DNA of 64,000 nucleotides from Leptasterias polaris (taxonomy: Eukaryota > Echinodermata > Asteroidea > Forcipulatida > Asteriidae). The DNA lies in contig JAZGTN010000231.1 of NCBI GenBank assembly GCA_037783415.1, forward strand, positions 372,001-436,000, written 5' to 3'. Below are positions 48,501 through 59,400 of the stretch, piece after piece. Positions within the stretch are counted from its first letter, which is position 1. Each line of letters opens with the position of its first letter. The notes below the pieces were generated by a model, which worked only from the letters and a program-made list of their open reading frames with translations, did not search any database and was not told the DNA's origin. A program made the translations under genes and the position numbers.

Positions 48501-51500
48501 CAGAAGTCAGCTTCAGTTTGGTCATACAATTTAAAAGAAAAAATAGTGAACAGTCTATAAAACAGCAAAATAGATCAACCTTGTGAAAAATAGATCAATA
48601 GAGCACAGTTTTCCCTTTATGAAACAGTTAAGATATGTAGAATATGCGAGGCTCGGCAATGCTTTCTTTATCTGTGAAGTGAGCTTACAAGAAGTCACCA
48701 GTGACATAAAGATCAGGCCCTGAGCCCAATTTCACAGAGCTGCTCATAAGCAGACATTAATGCTTAAAGATTTTCTGCTAAGAAAAAAAGAGCAGGATAC
48801 CAGTCACAGATGGTATATGTGACATGGTTTTTTGGGGTCCTGTAACCTCATTCCGGTAAGCACAATTTCGTTATGCTTAGCTACTTTTTGTGCTTAAGCA
48901 GGTCTATGAAATTTGGCCCTGGTCTGCAGAGGATTGCTTTTTTTAATACTTTATGTTCTTGTGCTTGTCTTTTCTAAATGAAATAACAAATACTGCTGTT
49001 TGTGTATTTTTTCTATGATACACAAGTGTTCTTATAAAAGCTTAAACGAAAATGTTAATAATTTATTTCAGGGTTAGAAATAAAATGTGAAGGAAATCCT
49101 GGTCATGGGTCACGCTTCATTGAAAACACTGCAGTGGGGAAGTTGGTAAGTACAGCTTCTTAGCCAAAATAACTGAAAGGCATACATGTCACTTGAAGTA
49201 AGTTAAAGCAAGCAGATTTAAGCAGTCACTAAGGGAAAAAAAAATGCTATTTACATTTCAATTTGTACATAATTATCTTTGGGATAGTAGGAGACTTTTG
49301 CTACTCGAGTATTCATTTTGCATGCAGTGTGTTTTTGTCTTCAAGTTGTCTTTTTTATCGTAGTTTTTTTTTCCGTTATAGTCCCTCACCCAAAGTGGCT
49401 TTTAGTCTAGTTTAGGGTGAACTTGCATAATTTTGGCCGTAGTCCTTGGGATTTGATTTTTTTGTTTTTGATTCAAATGATATTACTCTTTATACATTAT
49501 GGCCAGTTCTGAATTAATGACTTCGGCAAAGGCTCAGGCCAGATTGCTGAAAAGGTGTAATTTTTTTGTCGCTGCTGCCAGTAGCCGTAGCCAAAGTCGC
49601 TGATTTGAATCCATTGTTAAATTCTAAAAACTTGTGTAAAACCTCACTTTGTGGGTTCTATCGCAGGAGATTTTGCGACCGATTGTTAATTAAAATTTTT
49701 AATATTCTTTATAGCAACAAATTATGAACTCTCTCCTGAAGTATAGAAGCGAGGAAAAGGCAAAGTAAGTTTCTTTGTTACATATCTTCATTTTTTTTTA
49801 AACTAACTATTTCTGTGGTATTGTTTACTGGGGTTATGCAGTTTGTTTCTGACGTCATTCTTTGACATGAGGACACATGAGGCAATAAGTCATTTGCGAG
49901 TTGGCTTTGAATAATGTCTGGTACAATGTCTTGCTTAGTCACAACTTGCCCCTTATACTTGAATTCCTCAGACTATAGAAACAATTGCCATGTCAAATAG
50001 TTTGGGGCAAGCTTTTGCGTAGATCCGTAAGAAAATGCAAAAAGTCATACACGATTTGGAATGAATGTGTATAGCACAGTGGTACCAGGGTTTGCTCATC
50101 TGGGGTTTACTAGACAAAAGCTTGCCCTGAACCATTTGACATAGCAACTGTCTCTATAGTCTGAGGAATTCAAATTTAAGTGGTACCGTGTGACTAAGCA
50201 AGTCATTGTACCAGACATTATTTAGATCTAACACGCAAATGGCTTATTTACGAGCAACCAGTTCCGGACAATCCCAAAGATGACAATTACACACTTCCAT
50301 TCCAATTTTCACATTGATTCTTTTGGAGAGTTTGTGGCTGTGGCTTGATCCCCATGTTAATGTGCCTTGAAGCCCCAGCCACCCACAGCTGTTGATTTGG
50401 ACACAACCTGAGTCCATTTTTGCGGCTGTTTCTCATGCTATGTCTGAATCAGTGGCTGTCTTTCAGGCTGTTGCTTGATCGCCATGTTAACATGCCTTGA
50501 AGCCTTAGCGACAGCTGCCGATTCCGACACAACCTGAATCTGAATGTCTCTCGGGCTGTGTACAGGCATGATATTCTTCCAACTTAGTTGGATTTCCGTT
50601 TTTTTTTGGGCCTTGGGAAAATCAGAAAAGTGGTGATAAATAGCCTTAAAATTTTATTTGACCATACACCATATGAACAAGTAGGTTAGCCCTTGGGCTC
50701 AAAAATATTTTCCTACTGTTTTTCAAGGACCAAATATCATGCCTGTGTGTAGGAATCATTGGCTGTCTGAAGGGGGGAGGGGTGCTTCAATGCGGTGATA
50801 CACTGTAAGAAAAAACTCTTTGCAATGTGTGTAGTGAAGCTGACTGTAATAATCACTTAGTGTGAGAGAGCCTTGAGACACTTGGCTTTATCTTCCATTT
50901 ACATTTAAATATGGACATTTATGTAGTGCCAGTAGCACCATTTTTGAAAAACATGGCGCATGAACATTATTACCCTAGTCATTGGGTCAGTTATTTCATT
51001 CCTAAAAAAACATCTCAGCTCCCTGCAGCCAGTGCTGCCAGTAATTAGCGCATCAAGCTATATTAAGAACCATTCCTGCACTCACAGGTGTACCCATTTA
51101 CCTCTGGGTGAAGAGAAGCAAAGTTAAGTGTCTTAATCAAGGACACAGATGTCAAGGCCAGGATTCAAACCCACTCATCACCCAAAAAACGTTCTAGTAA
51201 TGTAAGTTAGCAATTTTGAACCTTTATTCAATTTATTAATTGCACATTATGGTCATCCTTATTACAAGGCTTTTTTTGTTTTTGTTTGTTGTTTGAAGGA
51301 TGGTTGGATGCGCCACCCTGGGTGATGTTACTACAACAAACATCACCATGATAGAGGTACAAAATAGCACTCCACTTTCCCTCTCCACTCCACATTCCCT
51401 TACAATATCACCCCCTTCCGCAATAGAATGCTAGCCCTTTGAAATGGTCAGCCATCTTTCCCCTCCCTCTTCCTCAATAGAATGCTAGCCCTTTGAAATG

Positions 51501-54500
51501 GTCAGCCATCTTTCCCCGCCCTCTTCCTCAATAGAATGCTAGCCCTTTGAAATGGTCAGCCATCTTTCCCCGCCCTCTTCCTCAATAGAATGCTAGCCCT
51601 TTGAAATGGTCAGCCATCTTTCCCCGCCCTCTTCCTCAATAGAATGCTAGCCCTTTGAAATGGTCAGCCATCTTTCCCCGCCCTCTTCCTCAATAGAATG
51701 CTAGCCCTTTGAAATGGTCAGCCATCTTTCCCCGCCCTCTTCCTCAATAGAATGCTAGCCCTTTGAAATGGTCAGCCATCTTTCCCCGCCCTCTTCCTCA
51801 ATAGAATGCTAGCCCTTTGAAATGGTCAGCCATCTTTCCCCGCCCTCTTCCTCAATAGAATGCTAGCCCTTTGAAATGGTCAGCCATCTTTCCCCTCCCT
51901 CTTCCTCAATAGAATGCTAGCCCTTTGAAATGGTCAGCCATCTTTCCCCGCCCTCTTCCTCAATAGAATGCTAGCCCTTTGAAATGGTCAGCCATCTTTC
52001 CCCGCCCTCTTCCTCAATAGAATGCTAGCCCTTTGAAATGGTCAGCAATTTTTTCCCCTCCCTACCGATATCCCTCCCTCTTCCTAAATAGAATGCTCTG
52101 TCCTCTGTTCCTTCAATGCCTCTTTTCCTTCAATGCATCTTTTCATCCCAAGCCGCAATTTTGCACTTTTTGTGTAAAGTGTAGATCCATAAACTTGTAT
52201 CAAAGGTACTTGTCTTAATATAACTGCAGTTTCTGAGAGGCAAATAGAGCCACTTGTAAATGTGTGTGGTGAGTTGAGTACTGGCATTCTTTACATTTTG
52301 AGTCACTGTGCTAATTTTGCTTACAGGGAGGGATGGCACATAACATGGTGCCAAGCGAGTTCACAATGACGGCTGACATCCGCGTCTCACCAAACACCGA
52401 CATGAAGGTAGGTTATCAAGTGGATGATTCCTGATAACATGTGATGACTCTTGAGATTTTGAGATGCTAGGTGGCAGCAGATTTATGAAGTAGTAGAAGA
52501 GACACATATCTGGGTAAAGATGGATGTACCATAATTTCCTGCGTACAAAACTTACCTTTGCCTTTCAAAGGTAAACAAGTTCACAGCATCTAAACTAAAA
52601 TTGAGCCTTGTCTGGTATCGCTTGAGTTCATTGTGATGATCACTGTGTGAAATCTTACATTTATGCTGTAAAATAATTCCTTTCTTTCGTCCAGGGTAAT
52701 CCTACTTACAATTTTTCTTAATAAAACCTACACCATTCACGTTGTGTAGTTTAACAAGCTTTGACAAAATCTACTGAAGAATGAAGCCACTGGCCATGCT
52801 GCTGCCATAATAATAATAATAGCAGCGCATACCAGCGACAACCCATGCTGTACACAGTATACTGCCGTAGAGCGCACTCCAGTGACATGTGTATTGTTAT
52901 TATTAATGGCTAGAAAAAAAGTTGTCTCTTGGCTAAAAAAAACACGCTCATATATAATAGAATAAAAGTTTTGTAATCTCAAAGCAAACTGGTAAATGGT
53001 TATTAAAGGATTTGTGTTACTACCACACATGTGATTGTGACCCCTCACATCAGCTCTCCATAAATCTTGGCTGCACCATTTTGGGAGTTGAATTCCGTGT
53101 CTGCTACTGTGTAGTGCGCTTTTTAGGCGGCGTGCCCGCAGTAAGACCCGCACCATATCTTTACGTACATTTTGACTTTCAAGCTGCACACCATGGGCAG
53201 ACAGTAGCCCGTGACTTGTAACTCCAGCACTAGGGGCGAAAGAGTAATAATTCCATTTGCCATTAGGTCTGCTCATTAACTTTATATCACTGGGACAGTA
53301 TTATTGTATCTCGAATTTGAAAGAAATGTATCTCCAATAGATAGGTTGCAGTATGACGTAAGTCGGCCATCTTTACGGGCAATTTGGAACACACAGTCAT
53401 GCGTTACGCGTGAGAACGGCGTGCAGCACGCGCACATTTCACAAAACTCATTGCGTGATTGGTTAGTAAACGACGCGGCTGCGTTAATAATTTGAGCGCT
53501 TGACGCGCCTGCAAGCCAAAATGCGATTTGCCCGTAAAGATGGCGTCTACTGGGAACTATCTATACGCTCAGTTCATGAACACCATTCCTGGTCGCGTAC
53601 TTTTTCTATGTGTACATCCGGACAATTGTAAGCGAGATACAACATTTTGACAATTTGAAACTTATAGTGGTATTTTAGGATCTCATTACAATGGTAACAT
53701 CTTTTGTTTTGCTTGCACTGTTGAAGGAGCTTGAAGAAAAGATTGATCACTGGGTAACTGAGGCTGGTGAAGGCGTTACCTACAAGTTTATTCAGGTAAA
53801 TTATATTTTATAGACGTAAAGGCAGGGTGTACTTTTGGTAATTATTCCACAAGTTAATGACCATAAAATCTTACTTGTGAAAGAGCAATGGAAAGCTTTT
53901 GATATTTTAATTTTTCTTTTTTGAACCGACCTTTGAAGAAATATTTTTAGAGAAAGAGGTAATTTTCACCCACAAATATCAATTTGAGAAAGGCTTCGAA
54001 TTCAGGCATAAATAAAACCGGGCATCTGAAAGTACACAGGTCTGTGCAAGTAGAATTTGTTTGTCTTTCTTTCATTCATTTCTTGCAACTCTGATGACCA
54101 ATTGGGCCCAATTTTTCACAGATTTGTTATTTTTTGCATATTTTGGGATACACCAAGTGAGGATACTGGTCTTTGACAATTACCAATAGCATACCCCTGC
54201 TGTAAGTTAGTTTCCCTTTTGGTGTATTTACAAACAAAAACATTACAAATATCCTCAAACATGAATCCTCTTGGAACACTTTCAATTTATTTGGCACTAA
54301 GCAACAATTATGTACTGTTTTAAAAGGGTGATTACCAACATAGGGCTTGCTTAGTTGGTAGAATGCTTGTGTGTTTTAGTTCGCCCTCGACGTTGCTGGT
54401 TCGTATTCTGCTCTGGTAAAAATTTCTGCATTTTCCCAAACCTTGATTTTAAATATACAGATCTATGACACAGCACACTTGCAATAAGCCAGCTTCAACT

Positions 54501-57108
54501 TTCAAATAAATTAGTACCCAAATGATGCGTGATTGGTGAGGACTTACAGTTTAAATTGTAAACTGATGAGCAAGTTTGATCAAGGACTAATGGTTAATTA
54601 GTGGTTAGTTAGTGACGATGTGCACTGAAGTTAAAGTTCAAAGGACTGGGAATCTAGTCATGTCATGCCAGCGTGACCATAACATGCCGATGGCCAATTT
54701 GTTTAAATTTTTTGACACCCCCGGACAATGTCTGTTCAAACACTTATGGCAAGCTTTTTATTCTAATAAATTGATTAATGTTGTTCTCAAAGGTGATGTG
54801 TATTAAGCACTGTGTACTGTCCCGAGTTCTGTGAAAAAAATCCAGAGGCAAATCACTCGAGTGGGATTCGAACTCGCGACCTTTGCATTGCTAGAGCAGA
54901 TGTCCTCCCACAAGACCAACGAGCTAGCCCTGTGGCTAGACTACTTCGAATCCCATGTGTTAGCAGCCGAACCGCAACGATTTAATACATGTTAATTTTT
55001 GCGTGTGATTGCTGTTTGTAATAAATACATGTAAGTCGAATCAATTTAATAATTTTTCTGATAACTGGTCCTCTCTACACTGTGTTATTGAAAAGTCTAT
55101 TGGTTACCAGCAATAGGCTGGTTGCAAAGCTTTGACTAGACTCTGGTCCAACCATCGTTGACTAACGTGCATTCAATCAGAGTTGGACGAACTATGGATA
55201 ACTATGGTCCTTGATCAAACTTGCTCTATGCTTTCTAAACTTAATACAAACAAGAACTCAGTACTGGGGGAATATTTTCTACTCTTATAAAGGCCTAAAA
55301 TTTCATTTTGCAAATGGCACTTCGGTTTGAAGTCTAGTTGAAACTTTTGATGGGGCATCAAGTCCAAGACCAGTTTACTAAAAGAGACCATCTGTGGCCT
55401 CTGTATAATTCCAGGCCTGCAGCATTTCAGATAGAACTACACCCGAGTCCTGATGAAAATTCATACTGGTTGTGCTAACAGGCTTATACAAATAAAATGT
55501 AGGGATCCCAAGTGCGCCCTCAGTGCTCAAGCTTTTGTGATTAGCATATTTACAACAAAAAGTTAAGTTTGGGGTCGTGACCAATACTCACTTTAGCTTT
55601 GAGCAAGAGAGAACATATTTGTTTTCTGTAGGTAGTTCTCTCTATTTTGTAGGGAGCATCGGAATACTGTTTAATGTTTACATCATCTAGTTATAGGAGA
55701 AATATTGTAATATTTAGGGCTACATGTAGTTGATTCAGGAATAATTGTAAATTTGTACATATGTAGCCTGCCTCATGTTGACCTTTTGCTCTTCACATAA
55801 GTGAAGTGGGTTGTGCTATTTTTATTGTGTGCTATTGATTGGTGGATTAAATTTGATTCAAGTGCAGGAGATTTATCATTTAAGACGTCATGGTGTAGTA
55901 TTTTAGAGAATGCTCATCCTTTTTAATTAGAGGGCAGGCCTCCTCACCATGCCTCTACTTTAATAGTTTCATTGTCACCAATCAGGCCTTCGCATTTTTA
56001 TGGTTTGAAGTAAATTTGTGTGAGTGAATGTATTCTAAAACTAGAGATAAAGGTAAAAGGTTAAGAGCAAATGAAACCTGGAGAGCGATATGCATGTAGT
56101 TTCCTGTGCGGATCTATTCTGAGGCAATTCGTCGTGCTGCCATTTTGGCTGTTTGGCAAAGTTCATCGCTCACCTTGGTTGATCTGGACAACTTAGCCAT
56201 ACAGGCATGTCAAAAGTGTTGATAATCTGTGACCACAGCTCACTTAGAGGGCGTGCACAGCAGACACAGATGACAAGCTCAGCATTCTACATGTGCGATT
56301 TCTATGGTTAAGAGGTAGAATGAGAATTACCCAGGCCCCCTCTCGACCCCACCCCGTACAAAATGAAAAATTACTTAAGCAAATATGAAGTTGTTTTTCT
56401 CGAAATTTAGATATTGCACTAAAAACTTTCTCTTTTCGACGCTTGATACTTTTGACAGAAAAATGAGGTCTATATCACAGAGACTGGTAACAAGAGCGTA
56501 TGGTGGATGGCTTTTGAAGGCGCCTGCAAGAAAGTGTAAGTTTTCCTCCAGGTTTCTTCTCATGCTTATCTTTCTTCTTTTGGATCTTAGTGAAGTGTAC
56601 ACCTCGCCTAGTGCTGTGAATTATTTGCATTACCCTCTGCTAAATATAAGATTTGAACCGGCCTCTTGTCTCCGGGCAAGCTCAGTGGTGTAGTGGTTCA
56701 GACATCTGCTCTATAAGGCGGAAGGTCATGGGTTCGAATCCTGTTTTTTAATACGAGGTGCTTGCAGATTCATTTCCGGCAAAACCAAATCATATATTTA
56801 TTTATTGTATTGTTACTTATTGCTTATGCAATATTAAGTTATGACCTTCAGATCTAATTTTTCTTCTTTTCAGAGGAGTTGACCTGGAGATTGAGATCTT
56901 CCCAGCTGCAACAGACAGTCGGTTCCTGCGGAAGGCAGGATACCAGTGCTTTGGGTTTTCCCCCATGAACAATACGCCGATCCTCCTCCACGATCACAAC
57001 GAGTTCCTGAACGAAGACGTCTTCATGAAAGGGATCAGCATCTATGAAGAGATCATCATGGCCCTGGGCAATGTGGAGCAAAACAAGGAGGACATGAACA
57101 GCGTTTAA
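36572..57108 (+). CDS. ACY1: Aminoacylase-1 (N-acyl-L-amino-acid amidohydrolase), 15 exons
   Basis: Coding exons: 36572-36692, 39452-39516, 41857-41961, 43371-43442, 44932-44954, 45524-45600, 46939-47028, 47741-47797, 49072-49145, 49715-49764, 51299-51356, 52327-52407, 53727-53795, 56459-56535, 56874-57108. All introns are GT-AG, all phases join, and the 1254 coding bases give 417 residues against 408 in human. M20-family zinc enzyme; cytosolic hydrolysis of N-acetyl amino acids. Seen: H89 and D91 in SHTDVVP, D122 in QDMK, general base E156 and ligand E157 in DEEVGG, E184 in LDEG, the dimerisation-domain H215 in PGHGSRF, and H379 in LLHDHNE. These match human H80, D113, E147, E148, E175, H206 and H373. 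Exon 5 is a 23-base micro-exon. The start adds about nine residues ([19 protein letters not shown]) before the conserved region. No breaks seen. Tail-to-tail with the hydroxyacid oxidase exon. Confidence 0.95.
38715..38935 (+). repeat. GGTCTCGG-type repeat, aminoacylase intron 1
   Basis: Multiple GGTCTCGGTCTCGG words interspersed with AAGGGCTGGTCTCGG and GCAAAAGT, ending GTCTCGACTACAACACTG. Arrays with the same ending occur inside DNA transposons of other animals. Frames here translate to a low-complexity Gly/Leu pattern and are not genes. Confidence 0.85.
39945..40953. mobile_element. TTAA MITE, family T, split by a later insertion (intron 2)
   Basis: The left end TTAAAGCACATTGGTAAT is at 39945. 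The family interior resumes after 40680 (ACCCAACATACACATGAAAT) and a degraded right end, ACCAAAATGCACACCCTTT, lies near 40930-40953. The gap between is the TA-flanked element below. Confidence 0.7.
39970..40678. mobile_element. 709-bp TA-flanked TIR element nested in the family T MITE
   Basis: Begins ATAGACTGTGCAAGTCTCGC and ends with the inverse GCGAGACTTGCACAGTCTAT, with TA on both sides, as in Tc1/mariner-type insertion. The inverted ends extend to about 34 bases. No transposase frame, so non-autonomous. Confidence 0.85.
41275..41470 (+). mobile_element. tRNA-derived SINE, family A (intron 2)
   Basis: GATGGTCTAGTGGATGAGAT, B box GTGGGTTCAAATTCCA and the tail word ACAGTGCTTATCAAAC. Confidence 0.7.
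41968..42355. mobile_element. Two adjacent GCTTAAGCAG foldback MITEs (intron 3)
   Basis: Two neighbouring copies share GTATCCTGCTCATTT, CTGCTTAGCAGA / GTGCTTAG and AGCTCTATGAAA, edged by GGGCCCAATTTTGTAGAGCT. The consensus is palindromic, of the type CCCAATTTCATAGAGCTGCT. Other copies lie at about 43640-43795 and 48711-48921. Confidence 0.75.
42765..42850. mobile_element. Rearranged tRNA-like SINE fragments (intron 3)
   Basis: GCTCTACCAACTGAGCTAGA is an A-box region on the minus strand, directly joined to a plus-strand family B body (GCCGGCACGTTAATC, GGAGGTCGCAGTTCAATTCG). Two copies in opposite orientation have been fused, so neither can fold as a tRNA. Confidence 0.6.
42965..43165 (+). mobile_element. 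tRNA-derived SINE, family B (intron 3)
   Basis: Leader GTGATCCCTGGCTATACGGC followed by GACTAGATAGCTCAGTTGGT and a B-box-like GGTCCAAGTTCCGATCTAGT. The ends ACTAGA and TCTAGT still pair. Same leader as the copy at 5325-5525. Confidence 0.75.
43640..43795. mobile_element. GCTTAAGCAG foldback MITE copy (intron 4)
   Basis: CTGCTAAGCAAAAATAAGCAGG, split into shorter shared words (CTGCTAAGCA, AAGCAGGAAACCAGTC), and TTGTGCTTAGCTACTGTTTGTG. Same family as 48711-48921. Confidence 0.6.
43949..44787. mobile_element. piggyBac-like non-autonomous element (intron 4)
   Basis: TTAACCCTTTAGTCACTG at the left and AAGTGCTAAAGGGTTAA at the right, that is, TTAA borders with CCCTTTAG inverted ends. CCCTTT termini at TTAA targets are typical of piggyBac. 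The ~830-bp interior carries no transposase frame. Confidence 0.85.
45150..45265 (+). mobile_element. SINE with ...CTTGAGCATGGCACTTAACT tail (intron 5)
   Basis: tRNA-like start GCTGTCTAGTGCATCAGGC and B box GTGGGTTCGACTCC, followed by CCTTGAGCATGGCACTTAAC, a 3' word shared by many metazoan SINEs. A minus-strand relative is at 51060-51200. Confidence 0.65.
46344..46688. mobile_element. TTAA MITE, family T, best-preserved copy (intron 6)
   Basis: Left end TTAAAGGGTGTGTACAAC and right end GTTGTACACACCCTTTAA are perfect inverses, and the match continues inward through ATTGGTAA. TTAA borders at 46344 and 46685. This copy defines the ends of the family. Confidence 0.9.
47177..47193. repeat. (GA)n microsatellite
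   Basis: AGAGAGAGAGAGAGAG in aminoacylase intron 7. Confidence 0.9.
48711..48921. mobile_element. GCTTAAGCAG foldback MITE copy (intron 8)
   Basis: Edges GGCCCTGAGCCCAATTTCAC and GCAGGTCTATGAAATTTGGC are near-inverse. The interior has AGCAGGATACCAGTCAC and TAAGCACAATTTCGTTATGC. The most complete member of its family in the window. Confidence 0.8.
49886..50247. mobile_element. Foldback element, ~140-bp arms (intron 10)
   Basis: The left arm TAAGTCATTTGCGAGTTGGC ... CAGACTATAGAAACA ... GGGGCAAGCTTTTG is the inverse of the right arm CAAAAGCTTGCCC ... CTATAGTCTGAGGAATTC ... GCAAATGGCTTA. The centre lies near 50065. Both arms also hold CAAGACATTGTACCAGACAT-like sequence. Confidence 0.85.
50335..50550 (+). 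repeat. Two-copy direct repeat, ~131-bp period (intron 10)
   Basis: Two units share GCTTGATCCCCATGTTAA / GCTTGATCGCCATGTTAA, TGCCTTGAAGCC and GACACAACCTGA. Diverged. Confidence 0.75.
51060..51200 (-). mobile_element. SINE (minus strand, intron 10)
   Basis: On the minus strand: GTGGGTTTGAATCCTGGCC, then GTCCTTGATTAAGACACTTA, then CACCCAGAGGTAAATGGGTA, a layout widely seen in animal tRNA-derived SINEs. Confidence 0.65.
51427..52062 (+). repeat. 54-bp minisatellite, 12 copies (intron 11)
   Basis: AATGCTAGCCCTTTGAAATG recurs exactly every 54 bases from 51427 to 52021. Copies are almost identical. The first (51427) and ninth (51859) read CCCCTCCCT where the others read CCCCGCCCT, and the last is degraded after GTCAGCAA. 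The unit contains stops in all three forward frames. It begins about 70 bases after the exon 11 donor and is removed by splicing. Confidence 0.97.
53337..53564. mobile_element. 228-bp CpG-rich TA-flanked MITE, copy 2 (intron 12)
   Basis: Same length and orientation as the copy at 26857-27084, with the same ATAGATAGGTTGCAGTA start and CTGGGAACTATCTAT end. About six substitutions separate them, several of them C/T or G/A type, as expected for methylated CpG decay. Confidence 0.85.
53820..54205. mobile_element. Decayed TTAA-family MITE (intron 13)
   Basis: TAAAGGCAGGGTGTACTTTTGGTAAT (shared in the words GGGTGTAC and TTTGGTAAT) at the left and ATTACCAATAGCATACCCC at the right face each other. 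The borders have lost a clear TTAA. Confidence 0.45.
54340..54430 (+). mobile_element. Decayed tRNA-derived SINE body (intron 13)
   Basis: GGGCTTGCTTAGTTGGTAGA (A-box region) and GTTGCTGGTTCGTATTCTGC (B-box region) at tRNA spacing, with poor stems. Confidence 0.5.
54800..55000 (-). mobile_element. tRNA-derived SINE, family A (minus, intron 13)
   Basis: On the minus strand: AAATCGTTGCGGTTCGGC leader, GTTGGTCTTGTGGGAGGAC, CTAGCAATGCAAAGGTCG, B box GAGTTCGAATCCCACTC, then the tail with CAGAACTCGGGACAGTACAC. Nearly full length. Confidence 0.85.
56685..56765 (+). mobile_element. tRNA-like SINE body (intron 14)
   Basis: GGTGTAGTGGTTCAGACATC (A-box region) and GGTCATGGGTTCGAATCCTG (B-box region). 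Close to a family A body, but the tail differs. Confidence 0.6.
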
Positions 57109-57240
57109 GATTTGCATTAAGCGTTGATGCCGCTGGGCCCATTGCCAAAATGTTTTTTTGTGAAACACGTGTGCGAACTTTTTAGCAGATAAATTGATGC
57201 AAGTCAGTTCTTAATTTAGTCACTAGCCCAGGACTAAAAA

Positions 57241-57246
57241 AATAAA
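57241..57246 (+). terminator. Candidate poly(A) signal of aminoacylase-1
   Basis: AATAAA 132 bases after the stop codon, the first such hexamer downstream. Confidence 0.5.
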
Positions 57247-57689
57247 TTTGGAGTGATGTGGGCTTGTAAAATTTGATTCTTATGTAGCTGGCCAGCCTAG
57301 CAAACAATGAGCAACCTGCAAGTGTAAAAACTATAGTTGCTGAACATGAAAATATCATTTAAAAACTTCTCACCTGGTCAAAATGTATGTGGGTTAAAAA
57401 ACAACTTGTGCATGGACTGGTAAGCACAAGTTGTATTTGTTAAAAATAATCAAGAAAATCTGACACCTTCATGCACATTCACTGTTGTTTGCCTTGTTGC
57501 AGAAAACAATTCTGCTGACAATTCACCAAGATGGTGAAATGGGGAAAAATACCTATTTTGGTTAATATTTTGTGTTTGCGTTAAACATTATCCTTTATAA
57601 TGAAGTAATATGGCTTACTAGGATGTCAAAATCACTGAATCAGTTCATAATCTGTATGCAATTTTACACAATATTTTGTATTAAAACCC

Positions 57690-58135
57690 ATACTACTGTC
57701 TGACCATTATCATCCACAGGGAATGATAGAACAACTATGCCAGCCTGCAATAATAATATCATGCAGTGAATGCATTTACACAATACACAGTCACCCCTCC
57801 TACTGTCTGACCATTCAATACCATCCACAGGGAATGATAGAACAACTATGCCAGCCTGCAACAATGATATCATGCAGTGAATGCATTTACACAATACACA
57901 GTCACCCCTCCTGTCTGACCATTCAATGTCATTCACTCTGGTTTCGATTGATATATAAACTATGCAAGCCTGCAATATGACATCATGGTGTGAATACATC
58001 TACACAATAAACAGTTGCCCCTTGTACTGTGCGACCATTTAATGTGACTCACTGCGGTTTTAAATGAGAGACACAATACACCATCCTGCATTACGATATC
58101 ATGCTTTGAATGCATCTACACATACACAACACACA
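57690..58135 (+). repeat. ~108-bp tandem repeat, four copies
   Basis: CTGTCTGACCATT-type starts at 57696, 57803, 57911 and 58027 (periods 107, 108, 116). Units share GCCTGCAA, ATATCATGCAGTGAATGCAT and ACACAATACACAGTCACCCC. The first two are close and the last two diverged. The array lies between aminoacylase-1 and the oxidase exon. Confidence 0.9.
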
Positions 58136-58139
58136 GATA

Positions 58140-59395
58140 GTTCAGTGTGTAGCTGTTTTACACTACACAAACCGTCGGGTTGAATGGTTCTGAATGGTTC
58201 GCAACTCACTGGGAAATATAATGTTGGAAAGTAGGTCAGAAGCTGCACTGGAAACATGCATGAAATTTTCCTATTTTTAATTTATGCCAATTCAAAATCA
58301 TCCTAAAACAAATTTTGCTAGGTCCATTTTTCTGAAACGTCTTTGTGTTAGGTATTTTATTCTAATATTCTATTGATTACCTATCAGGCTTGGAGTTACA
58401 AGGAGGCTATGGAGGTCATGGCCTCTGTTGCCCCTGGTCTTGGCCTTTAAGTTTCCCATAGACTTTAAGATTTTCCAGAGGAAGTGCCTTTTGCAAAATG
58501 AAAATAGCCTTGCCCTTTCTTTCAGAATGACAACCTTGTTGACTACTGCCTTTCCCTAAAATAAATAAATAATGTGGCTTTATCACATAATGATGTAAAG
58601 CAAAGAACAAAGTGTAAAGTGCATATTATTTTAGGTGGTTCTGACAAGAACTGGTTTTATACCCACTCGACCTTGGTGTTGGTGATAATTATTGGCCTGA
58701 TATACCAACTTGGAACTTTGGATCAGTGTTCGGTATTGCACGTATCAGCCATGTACGTGTAGAGCCTCGACTTCATGCTTCATTTGTAATATTTTTATTT
58801 ATCTGTGAAAGTATCATTACATTACCGTGACAATAGAGCTATATAATTTTTAATTGATGTCCCCTTTTTGATGCTCTACACATAAATGGTTGACCGTGCA
58901 AGGGGCGAATGCTACATCTTCTTGATGAGATAATGTCACCACAAAACTAAGTTTCTATGTTCGTTTTCATCATGAGAACTTTCAATTCTTGATTGTTTTA
59001 TTATACTTCTTCCTGAATGGTACGGGCTGAATGTCAGAATGTTGGGCCATGGTTGAACATATCGTCTATAGGCCTACCTCCGGAATGTCTTGTCATTATT
59101 TTCGTATTAGTGTTAACTTGTTGTGTGAATATATATCATAAAATGAAGAATATTTTTATCTGAAAACTCACTTGGTTCAGAGTTATGTTTGAACTTGTGA
59201 TCTTTTTCTCTTGACTCGGTGCACGCTGTAGTATGAAGTATAATATTAGCGTACAAGATCATCTTGTAACCACAACTTTCGACACAGCACATATGCTATA
59301 CTGGACATCTTTGGCGTTGTAAAGAAACTTAGAAAGCTACTATGATTGCACATTGTCGTTTGGATAGATAATGTATTCTTCCCTCGGGAAAAAAA
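58140..59395. other. Intergenic or oxidase-intron stretch
   Basis: If the oxidase gene continued, its last exon should lie here on the minus strand. I looked for the expected C-terminal segment after GLAYD and did not find it. Confidence 0.4.
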
Positions 59396-59400
59396 CGTAC

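Noticed and set aside
51427..52062. Regular 54-bp array resembling a CRISPR array
   Set aside because: The whole unit repeats without unique spacers, it lies inside a eukaryotic intron, and no cas-like gene is present.
54560..55240. Inverted repeat around GAGCAAGTTTGATCAAGGAC
   Set aside because: Only about 45 bases match on each side and no borders could be set, so it is not listed as an element.
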